Of a DNA stretch of 6,217 bases, positions 1 to 5,620 are shown in pieces (the first letter of the stretch is position 1; the number at the start of each line of letters is the position of its first letter). The stretch is from Bin55 sp964511425 (GTDB taxonomy: Bacteria > Pseudomonadota > Gammaproteobacteria > Pseudomonadales > Azotimanducaceae). The position numbers and the translations under genes are program-made. Where the stretch lies: contig CAZEFI010000077.1 in assembly GCA_964511425.1 (NCBI GenBank), forward strand, positions 1-6,217. Reading direction: 5' to 3'. The notes under the pieces are model-generated. The model saw only the letters and a program-made list of their open reading frames with translations, made no database searches and was not told the DNA's origin.

Positions 1-152
1 TAATGGGATTTTGGTGGGGTCTGATTGCTGCCGCGACGACAGCTTCAGTTCTGCAAATAGCACGAGTGCGTTGGGTACTTGGAAACGCACAAATGCCTGT
101 CCCAACGCGCGATCCAGCACAAAATGTTGCGTGCGACAATACGAAATCGTAG
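1..152 (+). CDS. C-terminal end of a probable MATE-family (NorM/MdtK-like) efflux protein, partial
   Basis: The frame is open from the left edge to TAG at 150-152 and gives about 49 residues. It begins MGFWWGLIAAATTASV, continues LQIARVRWVLGNAQM, and ends in a polar tail. A Gly-Phe-Trp-x-Gly-(Leu/Phe)-Ile segment, then a small/hydrophobic helix with a Thr, then an Arg-x-Arg pair, is what I recall for the last transmembrane helix and cytoplasmic tail of NorM/MdtK-type MATE pumps, which export cationic drugs using sodium or proton gradients. The similarity rests on memory of that terminus over about 25 residues. The tail after the helix (residues 29-49, counting from the ATG at 3) does not resemble anything I know. 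The rest of the gene lies upstream of the window. The competing frame (11-268) is Cys/Arg/Ser-rich, starts only at TTG, and looks non-coding. Another integral membrane protein ending in a helix remains possible. Confidence 0.5.
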   Translation, partial: MGFWWGLIAAATTASVLQIARVRWVLGNAQMPVPTRDPAQNVACDNTKS

Positions 153-174
153 TTTACAATTCAAGACGTAGATT

Positions 175-204
175 TTGTGTCGCCGCGCGAAAGTGTGGTA
201 AAAT
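175..204 (+). promoter_or_regulatory. Candidate distal promoter for the 390-1508 gene
   Basis: TTGTGT (175-180) is separated by 18 bases from TAAAAT (199-204), a fair sigma-70 type match. A transcript starting near 211 would contain the whole inverted-repeat leader before the gene at 390. This is inference from sequence match only. Confidence 0.3.
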
Positions 205-228
205 ACTTTTTACTATTCAATCAATTAG

Positions 229-249
229 GGCACCCGACGTCGGGTTGCC
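229..249. other. Palindrome ACCCGACGTCGGGT with short flanking arms
   Basis: Positions 232-245 form a perfect 14-bp palindrome. It is flanked by GGC and GCC, so the symmetry extends with a one- or two-base offset. No run of T follows, so it is not a convincing terminator for the upstream gene. The half-site ACCCGAC recurs at 344-350, where it again faces a GTCGG partner. A dimeric regulator site is one possibility. Confidence 0.4.
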
Positions 250-290
250 TGTGAATACAACAGCCTGACAAAACGACAAGAGTAATTAAC

Positions 291-320
291 TTGTCTTAGG
301 TGAATAAGCAGGGATTTAAT
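291..320 (+). promoter_or_regulatory. Candidate proximal promoter overlapping the leader stem
   Basis: TTGTCT (291-296), an 18-base spacer and TTTAAT (315-320) make a modest sigma-70 type promoter. Its expected start, near 326-328, lies just past the left arm of the ribosome-binding-site stem. A transcript from here would therefore lack the sequestering strand. A 6-bp inverted repeat, GACAAG (275-280) facing CTTGTC (290-295), overlaps the -35 element and could be an operator. Confidence 0.3.
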
Positions 321-390
321 ACCTCAATTGATTGATTAGTCAAACCCGACACTTTGTCGGATTAACCAAAAACTAATCAAGAGGTATTAA
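316..390 (+). promoter_or_regulatory. Structured leader that pairs off the ribosome binding site of the 390-1508 gene
   Basis: Three nested perfect stems are visible. TTAATACCTC (316-325) pairs with GAGGTATTAA (381-390), TTGATTAGT (332-340) pairs with ACTAATCAA (372-380), and CCGACA (346-351) pairs with TGTCGG (355-360) around a CTT loop. The outer stem contains the Shine-Dalgarno GAGG (381-384) and the A of the ATG start, so translation should be blocked when it is folded. The right-hand arms of the two outer stems are contiguous, while six bases separate the left-hand arms. A cis-acting translational switch (thermosensor, ligand-responsive leader, or target of a small RNA or protein) would fit. 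It matches no riboswitch class I know. At the DNA level, a site for a symmetric binding protein is the alternative. Confidence 0.6.
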
Positions 391-1508
391 TGAAAGCATT
401 TCACAAACTTTGGGCAGGAATGTTCGTAGTCGTATTGACCGTGTTCGGACTGACTGCTCTATCTTCATCTTCAACCAATTCCGGTCCGGTTTGGGGTTAT
501 ACCGATACAAGCTGTACCAGTCCAAACTATATGTGGTTTAATAGTCTGGATGCTTTGATGGATTACAGTGGTACGGTTTCAAGTGGCATAGTCTGGACAT
601 TCCGTTCCTACTACGTTAACTCAGAACTATACTCTTCACCAGGAGACCCCCCATGCCACAAGATTGATATTGGTACTGGGAATTCTGGAACAGTCATAGG
701 CTACGGTACTCCTTGGCTTCCTGCCGACACTAATCCCGGCGGCGGTAGCGGTGGAGGATCTGGCGGCGGAAGCCGATTTGGTGACCCTCAAACACAACCA
801 AAGACCGAAGCTGACACGCTGACTCAGAAAAAATTCAATAAACTCAAAACGTGTTGGGAAGACAAGGTAAAAAACGCTGAATTAGATGGTTGGGATACAG
901 ACGAGCAATCCGCGGCATGGACTCTCATAACAGGCGAAACAGAAGAGGATGGCTATGGAAAAACCAAATACACAGAATACAAACCTGAGGATGAAGACGA
1001 GGAGAATTATCTTGGGATGACTGTAGAAATCTATCCGGACAAGATCAAAGAAATGAAGAGAATCCGATTCAACCATCTAGTGACGTTCGCTTCAATGACT
1101 GAAAAAGTGCATGTCTTCCAAGGACTAATAGAAGCCGACGACGATGACGGACGGCTCACACCCTCACCGTATGAGTTGTATGAAATGGAAGTGGAAGCTC
1201 ATAACACGGCGGTTGATTGGTGGAATGCGATTTATCCGAACAGTTCTCCGTTCCCTAAGTACTCCAAAAGTGTAATGGAAAAGTACAAGAAAAATGGCAA
1301 GTATCTCGGAGAGTTTAAGACAAAAAGAGATGAATACATTTCGTATGAAAAAAAGAAAGCAGACGGTACTCTTACTGAGCCAGAGAAATCGTTGATGGAA
1401 GATCTGGAAGACTGGTTTAGAGCCCGCCTTCCTGAGAACCCTCATCCCACCGGTCGGGCAGCTTATGCCTTTAACATGAGCTTAGATTGCAAAGGCGTAG
1501 ACGAGTGA
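390..1508 (+). CDS. Secreted two-domain protein of unknown function with a Gly-Ser linker and degenerate zincin-like motif
   Basis: The start is the ATG after GAGG with five bases between. Residues 1-24 form a Sec-type signal peptide: Lys at 2 and 6, then a Val/Leu/Phe-rich core. There is no lipobox Cys. Residues ~30-115 are a Trp/Tyr/Ser/Gly-rich domain with two cysteines. Residues 117-128 are exactly three GGGS units, a flexible hinge. The rest is a charged, mostly helical domain with acidic patches (PEDEDEEN; ADDDD). Around residues 237-241 the sequence TEKVH sits where zinc metallopeptidases carry HExxH, and EMEVEAH (265-271) sits where they often carry the third, Glu ligand. If this is a zincin fold it has lost the first His and is probably inactive. 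The last four bases overlap the start of the next gene, so the two are probably translationally coupled. Downstream, a decayed copy of the C-terminus lies at 2932-3240. The specific function is unknown; secretion is well supported, the enzyme relationship is not. Confidence 0.85.
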   Translation: MKAFHKLWAGMFVVVLTVFGLTALSSSSTNSGPVWGYTDTSCTSPNYMWFNSLDALMDYSGTVSSGIVWTFRSYYVNSELYSSPGDPPCHKIDIGTGNSGTVIGYGTPWLPADTNPGGGSGGGSGGGSRFGDPQTQPKTEADTLTQKKFNKLKTCWEDKVKNAELDGWDTDEQSAAWTLITGETEEDGYGKTKYTEYKPEDEDEENYLGMTVEIYPDKIKEMKRIRFNHLVTFASMTEKVHVFQGLIEADDDDGRLTPSPYELYEMEVEAHNTAVDWWNAIYPNSSPFPKYSKSVMEKYKKNGKYLGEFKTKRDEYISYEKKKADGTLTEPEKSLMEDLEDWFRARLPENPHPTGRAAYAFNMSLDCKGVDE

Positions 1509-2902
1509 ACGAGAACTCTCGCCTAAAGAGTTGGGTCTGGGGTGGTATTGCCGGACTCGCATTCGTTTCGGCAGTGGTCGTGTTGGTTGTTGTGAACCTG
1601 AATAAGCGGGTCGCAGATGAAAGTCAGCTGTCCGTAGGGGAACATAAACCGAGTTCGATCATACCCTCGTCGTTTCGTACCGACAGCGAGTCATTAGTTC
1701 AAACAGTTCAAGAATATGTACCGCTACCGGCTTTGGATTTTCCACCAGGCTCGGTTGAAGAAGCATGTGGCTTAAATGAGTACGTGCCGTACCATTACCG
1801 TGATCCAGATGTCCGAAATCCTTGGCCTAAGAGTCCTTACAATGCAAAAGGTGAGTTAGTAGCCCTACAAGAATCCCAAGAATGCATGGACGCACTCGAA
1901 GCCCACATCAGTGACATCAACCCCTATCTCTGGGGGGAACGTGAGTCCAAGCAAAACCTCCAATTTGCTTTTGTTGTGTTAGATGAACCGTTGACATTTG
2001 GTCGGATATTTTCCGATCCGATGGGTGATTTTCATCGGGTACAAGAAGCACTATCCAATCCTGAGTGTCTGTTGAAAGGAGACGAAACCAACTGGGAACT
2101 GAAAGAAACCTGCCATGCGGACGCGTTCCTAAACTACGCCCTCATCAATCGGTTTTGTTTCAAAGTTGTAAACGGAAACACCGGTGTTCGGAACCGGGAT
2201 CGGAAGTATTATTGGCCGGAGGATAACCCGACTCCAGAGCAGGATCGGTTCATGTGGAAACAAAGCTTAGAGAGTGCTTGGGTTGAGCACAAATGCGAGA
2301 CCTTAGATCCGTCACTACATCTGATGGAACACCAGTCGTTTTATCAGTTAGTTAAGACCTTCGGTGATCCAGCAGATATGTACCCACAAGCGAAGTGGGA
2401 CGAATATCTGATTAATCTCGCGGCCCGATTGGGCGACGACGCGGCAGGGCTCACGAAAAGAACCTCTCTGTATAACTACTCTTACGAGGAACAGGGGGAA
2501 AAGTTCGGGCGTTATGCCGACCTGTTGGCAAGCGACCAATGGCGGGAATTTGTTGACAAAGAACCCCCCAGTGTTGATCGCTTTCTCCAAGTGTTCCACA
2601 TGCTAGCAATAGCTGGCGCGCGCCGAGCCGATCGGCGCGACGAGATCGAGTTTGATTGGGAAGTAGTGGCTCAGCAACTATGTGTACCACCCTACCCTTG
2701 GAGTGAGATAGAACTCGCAAGCTTGGAATCTGATGAAAGCTTCGCGGATGATTTATTAGCATTCCGCGAAAAATACGAGAATCCCAAGAGTTGTCAGGAA
2801 GTCGTTCACGAGATCCGACAACGTAATATTCAATTCCGGCCACTATTGGACGTGCTGGACAAGCTTGAGCAGGTCGCCCTAGAACTGGAAGTCTATGACT
2901 AG
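1505..2902 (+). CDS. Membrane-anchored protein with an eight-cysteine outer domain, unknown family
   Basis: I chose GTG at 1505 as the start because it overlaps the upstream TGA as GTGA and has AAAGG 10 bases before it. The in-frame TTG at 1487 would only add MQRRRR. The product is 465 residues. Residues 10-31 (from Trp-Val-Trp through a Val/Leu run to Asn) form one transmembrane segment near the N-terminus; the remaining ~430 residues probably face the periplasm. Cysteines at 88, 127, 188, 203, 218, 264, 393 and 430 all recur in the downstream paralog, which suggests disulfide bonds and an oxidising location. Conserved blocks include LPALDFPPGSVEEACG, FAFVVLDEPLTFGRIF, WPEDNPTPEQDRFMWKQSLE and CxEVVHEIRQR. 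The region around residues 182-212 is almost unchanged between copies. I recognise no family. Coupling to a secreted protein suggests a partner, receptor, or protective role against it, which is inference only. Confidence 0.9.
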   Translation: MNENSRLKSWVWGGIAGLAFVSAVVVLVVVNLNKRVADESQLSVGEHKPSSIIPSSFRTDSESLVQTVQEYVPLPALDFPPGSVEEACGLNEYVPYHYRDPDVRNPWPKSPYNAKGELVALQESQECMDALEAHISDINPYLWGERESKQNLQFAFVVLDEPLTFGRIFSDPMGDFHRVQEALSNPECLLKGDETNWELKETCHADAFLNYALINRFCFKVVNGNTGVRNRDRKYYWPEDNPTPEQDRFMWKQSLESAWVEHKCETLDPSLHLMEHQSFYQLVKTFGDPADMYPQAKWDEYLINLAARLGDDAAGLTKRTSLYNYSYEEQGEKFGRYADLLASDQWREFVDKEPPSVDRFLQVFHMLAIAGARRADRRDEIEFDWEVVAQQLCVPPYPWSEIELASLESDESFADDLLAFREKYENPKSCQEVVHEIRQRNIQFRPLLDVLDKLEQVALELEVYD

Positions 2903-2931
2903 CGACATCTAGGTTTGAAACCAACCGATAG

Positions 2932-3240
2932 TACAAACAACTTCATAATGACAGTACGCCTCCATTTCGCTTGTACGACTTAGAGACCATCAATAAACAT
3001 AGGGATAAAGACTGCAATCTCACAGGTAAGTTTTTGACTGAGAAGCAGAACTAACAAGCTTTGGAGAAACAATATGCTGATAAAAACAAAACAGCAAAAG
3101 AGAAAGCGGATATAAAAACAAAAATGGAGAAATTAGCACTTTGGTTTGATAGAGAGATGACCCACGAATTCACACTTCATGGAATGTTGTACGACGAAAC
3201 AGCGGATTTAGGATGTACCGAGAAGGACAAAAAAGACTGA
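2932..3240 (+). pseudogene. Decayed C-terminal remnant of a second copy of the secreted-protein gene
   Basis: Reading the frame that ends at TGA 3238-3240 gives a protein tail similar to the last ~120 residues of the 390-1508 product. STPPFRLYDLET matches its LTPSPYELYEMEV. KEKADIKTKMEKLALWFDRE matches TEPEKSLMEDLEDWFRARLP. The final LGCTEKDKKD matches LDCKGVDE. The match is shorter internally by roughly 25 residues. There is an in-frame TAG at 2929-2931 and a TAA at 3052-3054. No signal peptide, first domain or linker is left, and similarity begins just after the zincin-like motif. The stretch from TTG 3061 or ATG 3124 is still open, but no good ribosome binding site precedes either. The end overlaps the next reading frame (CTGA), mirroring the GTGA overlap in the intact copy. 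This placement confirms that the pair was duplicated as a unit. Confidence 0.7.
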
Positions 3241-4625
3241 ACCAAAGCCCACGCATGAAGAGTTGGTTCTGGCGTGGCATTACCGGACTCGTCTTAGTTT
3301 CGGTAGTGGTCGTGTTGGTTTTTGTGAACCTAAACAAGCCGAGCGCGGATGAAAGCCCATCGTCTGTTGGAGAGCACTAACCGAGTGCGATCGTACCCTC
3401 ATTGCCCCAGGTCGTTAGCGAACCCTTAGTTCAAACAGTTCAAGAAGAGACACCGCTACCAGCCTTGGATTTTCCACCAGGCTCGGTCGAAGAGGCCTGT
3501 GGTTTTAATGAGTTACCGACCTATTGGGTTGGTGACCCAAGTTTAACAAGCTTAAGCAATCCATCCTACGGGCACAGCATTGAAATTCTCGAATCTAACG
3601 GAGCATGTCGCGCGGCTTTGGAAGCCCATATCAACGGCATCAATCCCTATCTCTGGAGTAAAGGAGCAAAGCACTTCCCATTTGCTTTTGTTGTGTTAGA
3701 TGAGCCGTTGACCTTCGGGCGAATCTTCGCCGACCCTAATGGAGATCTAATCAGGGTGCAAGACGCACTATCCAATCCTGAGTGTCTGTTGAAAGGAGAC
3801 GAAACCAACTGGGAGCTGAAAGAAACCTGCCATGCGGACGCCTTCCTAAACTACGCGCTCCTCAATCGTTTTTGTTTTGATGAAGGTTATTGGAACCAGA
3901 ACCGGACGCTACACTGGCCGGAGGACAACCCGACTCCCGAGCAAGACCGGTTCATGTGGAAACAAAGTTTGGAACGCCATTGGGTCATAATGCAATGCGA
4001 GACATTGAGCCCAACGCTCGAACTGACGTCAGAACAGAATCCAATCCTCTATGAGTTGGTGATGTCCCTTGCCCCTTCCGATCCAAACTCTCGGTCAAAA
4101 GACTCTCGTGAGCTTTTAATTGAACTAGCGGCGCGCTTAGGGGACAACGCGGCCGGGCTCACCCAGTCGACCACTGTTCCGTATAGTCACTCTTACAAGG
4201 AAAATGGAAGTCAGTACGGCCGTTTATCTTGGCTGTTGAAGAGCGACCAATGGGGAGAGTTTATTTACAAGGACCCACCCAGTGTCGATCGCTTTATCCA
4301 AGTGTTCCGAATGCTCGCATTGGCTAGTGCACGGAGACCCGATCCCCGCGATGAATTTCAGTTTGATTGGAAGATGGTGGCTCAGCATCTTTGCGCACGG
4401 CCCTACTATTCTAGCTGGGACAAGTCGTGGCATGACGCGACACTCGAAGACTTAAAATCGGATGAACGATACGCGGATGATTTAGTCGCATTTCGAGAAG
4501 AGCACGATAGGAGTTGCAAGGAAGTCGTCCATGAAATTCGACAGCGAGAGTTTACGATCGCACCGGTGGTAACCGCGTTAGACAAGTTCGAGCAGGTTGC
4601 ACTCAAACTCGATGTCTATGAGTGA
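3237..4625 (+). pseudogene. Paralog of the 1505-2902 membrane-anchored protein, split by one in-frame TAA
   Basis: The position matching the GTG start of copy A is CTG (3237-3239), with AAGGA nine bases upstream; ATG at 3255 is the first usual start. The transmembrane segment follows (KSWFWRGITG, then a Val/Leu run, then NLNK), and after SSVGEH a TAA at 3378-3380 replaces the AAA of copy A. The frame then stays open for more than 400 codons to TGA 4623-4625. All eight cysteines are kept and identity to copy A is about 60% by eye. TTG at 3402 could in principle start the downstream part, but it has no Shine-Dalgarno and would give a product without anchor or signal, so a cysteine-rich domain would stay in the cytoplasm. 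The single lesion in an otherwise clean frame points to recent inactivation, stop-codon readthrough, or a sequencing error. If the TAA is wrong, this is an intact 462-residue protein. Confidence 0.75.
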
Positions 4626-4682
4626 CACCTTTTCTCGACATTGTTCATCCGCGCCATTGTGAGTAAGTTCAAGAGCACACTC

Positions 4683-4703
4683 GCAGGTAACACTTGTTAC
4701 TGC
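4683..4703. other. Inverted repeat GTAACA-CT-TGTTAC
   Basis: GTAACA (4687-4692) and TGTTAC (4695-4700) are perfect complements around CT, extended by GCAG and TGC with one unpaired base. As RNA it would fold with a four-base loop. No T run follows, so it is a poor terminator for the gene ending at 4625. The sequence CTTGTTAC recurs at 4758-4765. Confidence 0.35.
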
Positions 4704-4716
4704 TGCAATCTGTTCA

Positions 4717-4760
4717 AAGCAATGTGCATCTGCGAATAGAGCAATTCGCACAGACTGCTT
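4717..4760. other. Stem-loop with TGCGAAT/ATTCGCA core
   Basis: TGCGAAT (4731-4737) pairs perfectly with ATTCGCA (4744-4750) across a six-base loop, and AAGCA (4717-4721) pairs with TGCTT (4756-4760) outside it. It lies between the 3237-4625 gene and the convergent minus-strand small gene. It could end transcription from one or both sides without a canonical T tract. No coding frame is convincing in 4626-4806. Confidence 0.35.
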
Positions 4761-4806
4761 GTTACTTATTGGAATTACATTGCTGATTAAAAGTTAGTTA
4801 TCTGAT

Positions 4807-4956
4807 TTAAATCACATCCACTTTATCGGATTTTTCTTTTTCCTCGCGATGGATCTTTTCGGAGGCTCGAAATAGTTTCCCTACGGTCTCTTGCAGTTCG
4901 TTCAGTATGCGCGCCGCATCATCTCGACGAGTAGTTTCGGTGTCGTCTTTTTTCAT
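4807..4956 (-). CDS. Small charged helical protein of 49 residues, unknown function
   Basis: On the minus strand AAGGAGG (4961-4967) precedes ATG (4954-4956) by four bases, one of the best ribosome binding sites in the window. The frame encodes MKKDDTETTRRDDAARILNE, then LQETVGKLFRASEKIHREEK, then a Lys/Asp tail, and ends at TAA (4807-4809). The composition is rich in Glu, Lys, Arg and Asp. A heptad-like spacing of hydrophobic residues (Ile17, Leu18, Leu21, Val25, Leu28, Phe29, Ile35) suggests one amphipathic helix. There is no membrane segment or signal peptide. It is divergent from the 64-residue gene at 5066, with about 110 bases between the two starts, so shared control is possible. I recognise no family; a small DNA-associated or antitoxin-like protein is conceivable but unsupported. 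Confidence 0.65.
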   Translation of the reverse strand: MKKDDTETTRRDDAARILNELQETVGKLFRASEKIHREEKEKSDKVDVI

Positions 4957-4972
4957 AAATCCTCCTTTTCTG

Positions 4973-4981
4973 TGCTAAAAT
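4973..4981 (+). promoter_or_regulatory. Extended -10 promoter for the 64-residue gene
   Basis: TGCTAAAAT is an extended -10 (TGn then TAAAAT). No good -35 lies upstream (TTTCAT at 4951-4956 with a 19-base spacer is weak), which is typical of extended -10 promoters. The expected start near 4988 gives a ~78-base leader containing the 5002-5030 hairpin. The promoter overlaps the upstream region of the divergent minus-strand gene. Confidence 0.4.
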
Positions 4982-5001
4982 CTAGATATTTCTAACAAGT
5001 T

Positions 5002-5030
5002 GTCCCCGACAGGTACCAACTACCGGGGAC
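5002..5030 (+). promoter_or_regulatory. GC-rich hairpin in the leader of the 64-residue gene
   Basis: GTCCCCG (5002-5008) and CGGGGAC (5024-5030) are perfect complements. Inside them GGTA (5012-5015) can pair with TACC (5021-5024) around CCAAC if G5008 is left bulged. No T tract follows. The hairpin ends 25 bases before the GGAGG of the next gene, so it leaves the ribosome binding site free. It could stabilise the transcript, bind a regulator, or be transcribed for both divergent genes. Confidence 0.45.
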
Positions 5031-5065
5031 GATTCGTTCAACCAACAAAGCCAACGGAGGTTTTT

Positions 5066-5260
5066 ATGTTGATTAAACCAGTATTGTTAAGCAGATACTT
5101 CAAACCGTTCATTGACTTGTCAGGTCGCGTTTTGGTCTCTGAGGTCACTGATATCCATCCGCTTGCACGAAATCGCCTGCTAGACCACGACATGCGTGAA
5201 GCCGCAAAATTGGTCGAAAAACGTGGCCGCGATGACTATCTCGCGTTGCTCTGTTCCTAA
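5066..5260 (+). CDS. Small protein of 64 residues, unknown function
   Basis: ATG at 5066 is chosen because GGAGG (5056-5060) lies five bases before it. The same frame is open upstream to about 5000, but that part covers the hairpin and has no ribosome binding site. The protein begins MLIKPVLLSRYFKPFIDLSG, continues through RVLVSEVTDIHPLARNRLLD, and ends in a basic/acidic helical half (MREAAKLVEKRGRDDYLALL) and Cys-Ser. Hydrophobic stretches are too short and broken for a membrane helix, so it is probably cytoplasmic. It has no signal peptide. I recognise no family. It has its own promoter and leader hairpin and is divergent from the 49-residue gene. Confidence 0.7.
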   Translation: MLIKPVLLSRYFKPFIDLSGRVLVSEVTDIHPLARNRLLDHDMREAAKLVEKRGRDDYLALLCS

Positions 5261-5306
5261 CTTTTTCATTTCATCAATTAAACGCACTGGATAGGTATGC
5301 AGTTAT

Positions 5307-5335
5307 TTGACTATACTAGTATTTTCAACTAACAT
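5307..5335 (+). promoter_or_regulatory. Sigma-70 type promoter with a palindromic spacer
   Basis: TTGACT (5307-5312), a 17-base spacer and TAACAT (5330-5335) make a good match, with an expected start near 5342 and a ~27-base leader to the ATG at 5369. The spacer contains the 10-bp palindrome ATACTAGTAT (5313-5322), a position where a repressor could act. Confidence 0.5.
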
Positions 5336-5368
5336 TGAATAAAATTATCAATTCCAAGAGATAAAGAG

Positions 5369-5620
5369 ATGAAATTTTGTGTCGCTTATGACATCCACAT
5401 AGATGTAAAGAATCAAACTCTCTACGATGACGCTTATGATGCTCTTTCCAATACCGTTCTATGCGTGTTAGGGTTTTTACACGCTTTTAATAGCGACGAG
5501 GATAAAGTGTTGAAATCGATTCTTAACACAACCTACATCATAGTGGAGTTGTCACATGTTAGCCCAGACACTCGGCTGGACCGAGTTCGTATTCAGGAAG
5601 GAAACAAGCGCAATGGCTAA
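5369..5620 (+). CDS. Small protein of 83 residues whose C-terminus runs into the tandem repeat
   Basis: ATG at 5369 follows a good promoter; the ribosome binding site is weak (AAGAG and AAAGAG directly upstream). Residues 1-60 (starting MKFCVAYDIHIDVKNQTLYD) look like a small acidic alpha/beta protein with a hydrophobic central helix (LSNTVLCVLGFLHAF). From about residue 61 (LSHVSPDTRLDRVRIQEGNK) the codons lie inside the first repeat unit, which starts near 5548. The matching stretch of the second unit does not preserve this frame as a gene. The C-terminal quarter is therefore probably not original: either the repeat inserted into or beside the gene and replaced its end, or the gene's true end was lost. 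I recognise no family. It may be a truncated but still expressed gene. Confidence 0.55.
   Translation: MKFCVAYDIHIDVKNQTLYDDAYDALSNTVLCVLGFLHAFNSDEDKVLKSILNTTYIIVELSHVSPDTRLDRVRIQEGNKRNG

Noticed and set aside
229..249. Terminator for the gene ending at 152
   Set aside because: The palindrome is 77 bases past the stop codon and is not followed by a T tract.
11..268. 85-codon open frame on the plus strand starting at TTG
   Set aside because: It is Cys/Ser/Arg-rich, has no ribosome binding site, and overlaps a better frame that reads like the end of a MATE transporter.
2451..2936. 161-codon minus-strand frame opposite the 1505-2902 gene
   Set aside because: It lies almost entirely opposite a gene whose frame is conserved in a paralog with silent differences; it has no ribosome binding site and no recognisable features.
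4683..5030. Integron attC-like recombination sites around the inverted repeats
   Set aside because: The core patterns RYYYAAC and GTTRRRY are not present as paired ends of any of these repeats, and no integrase gene is visible.
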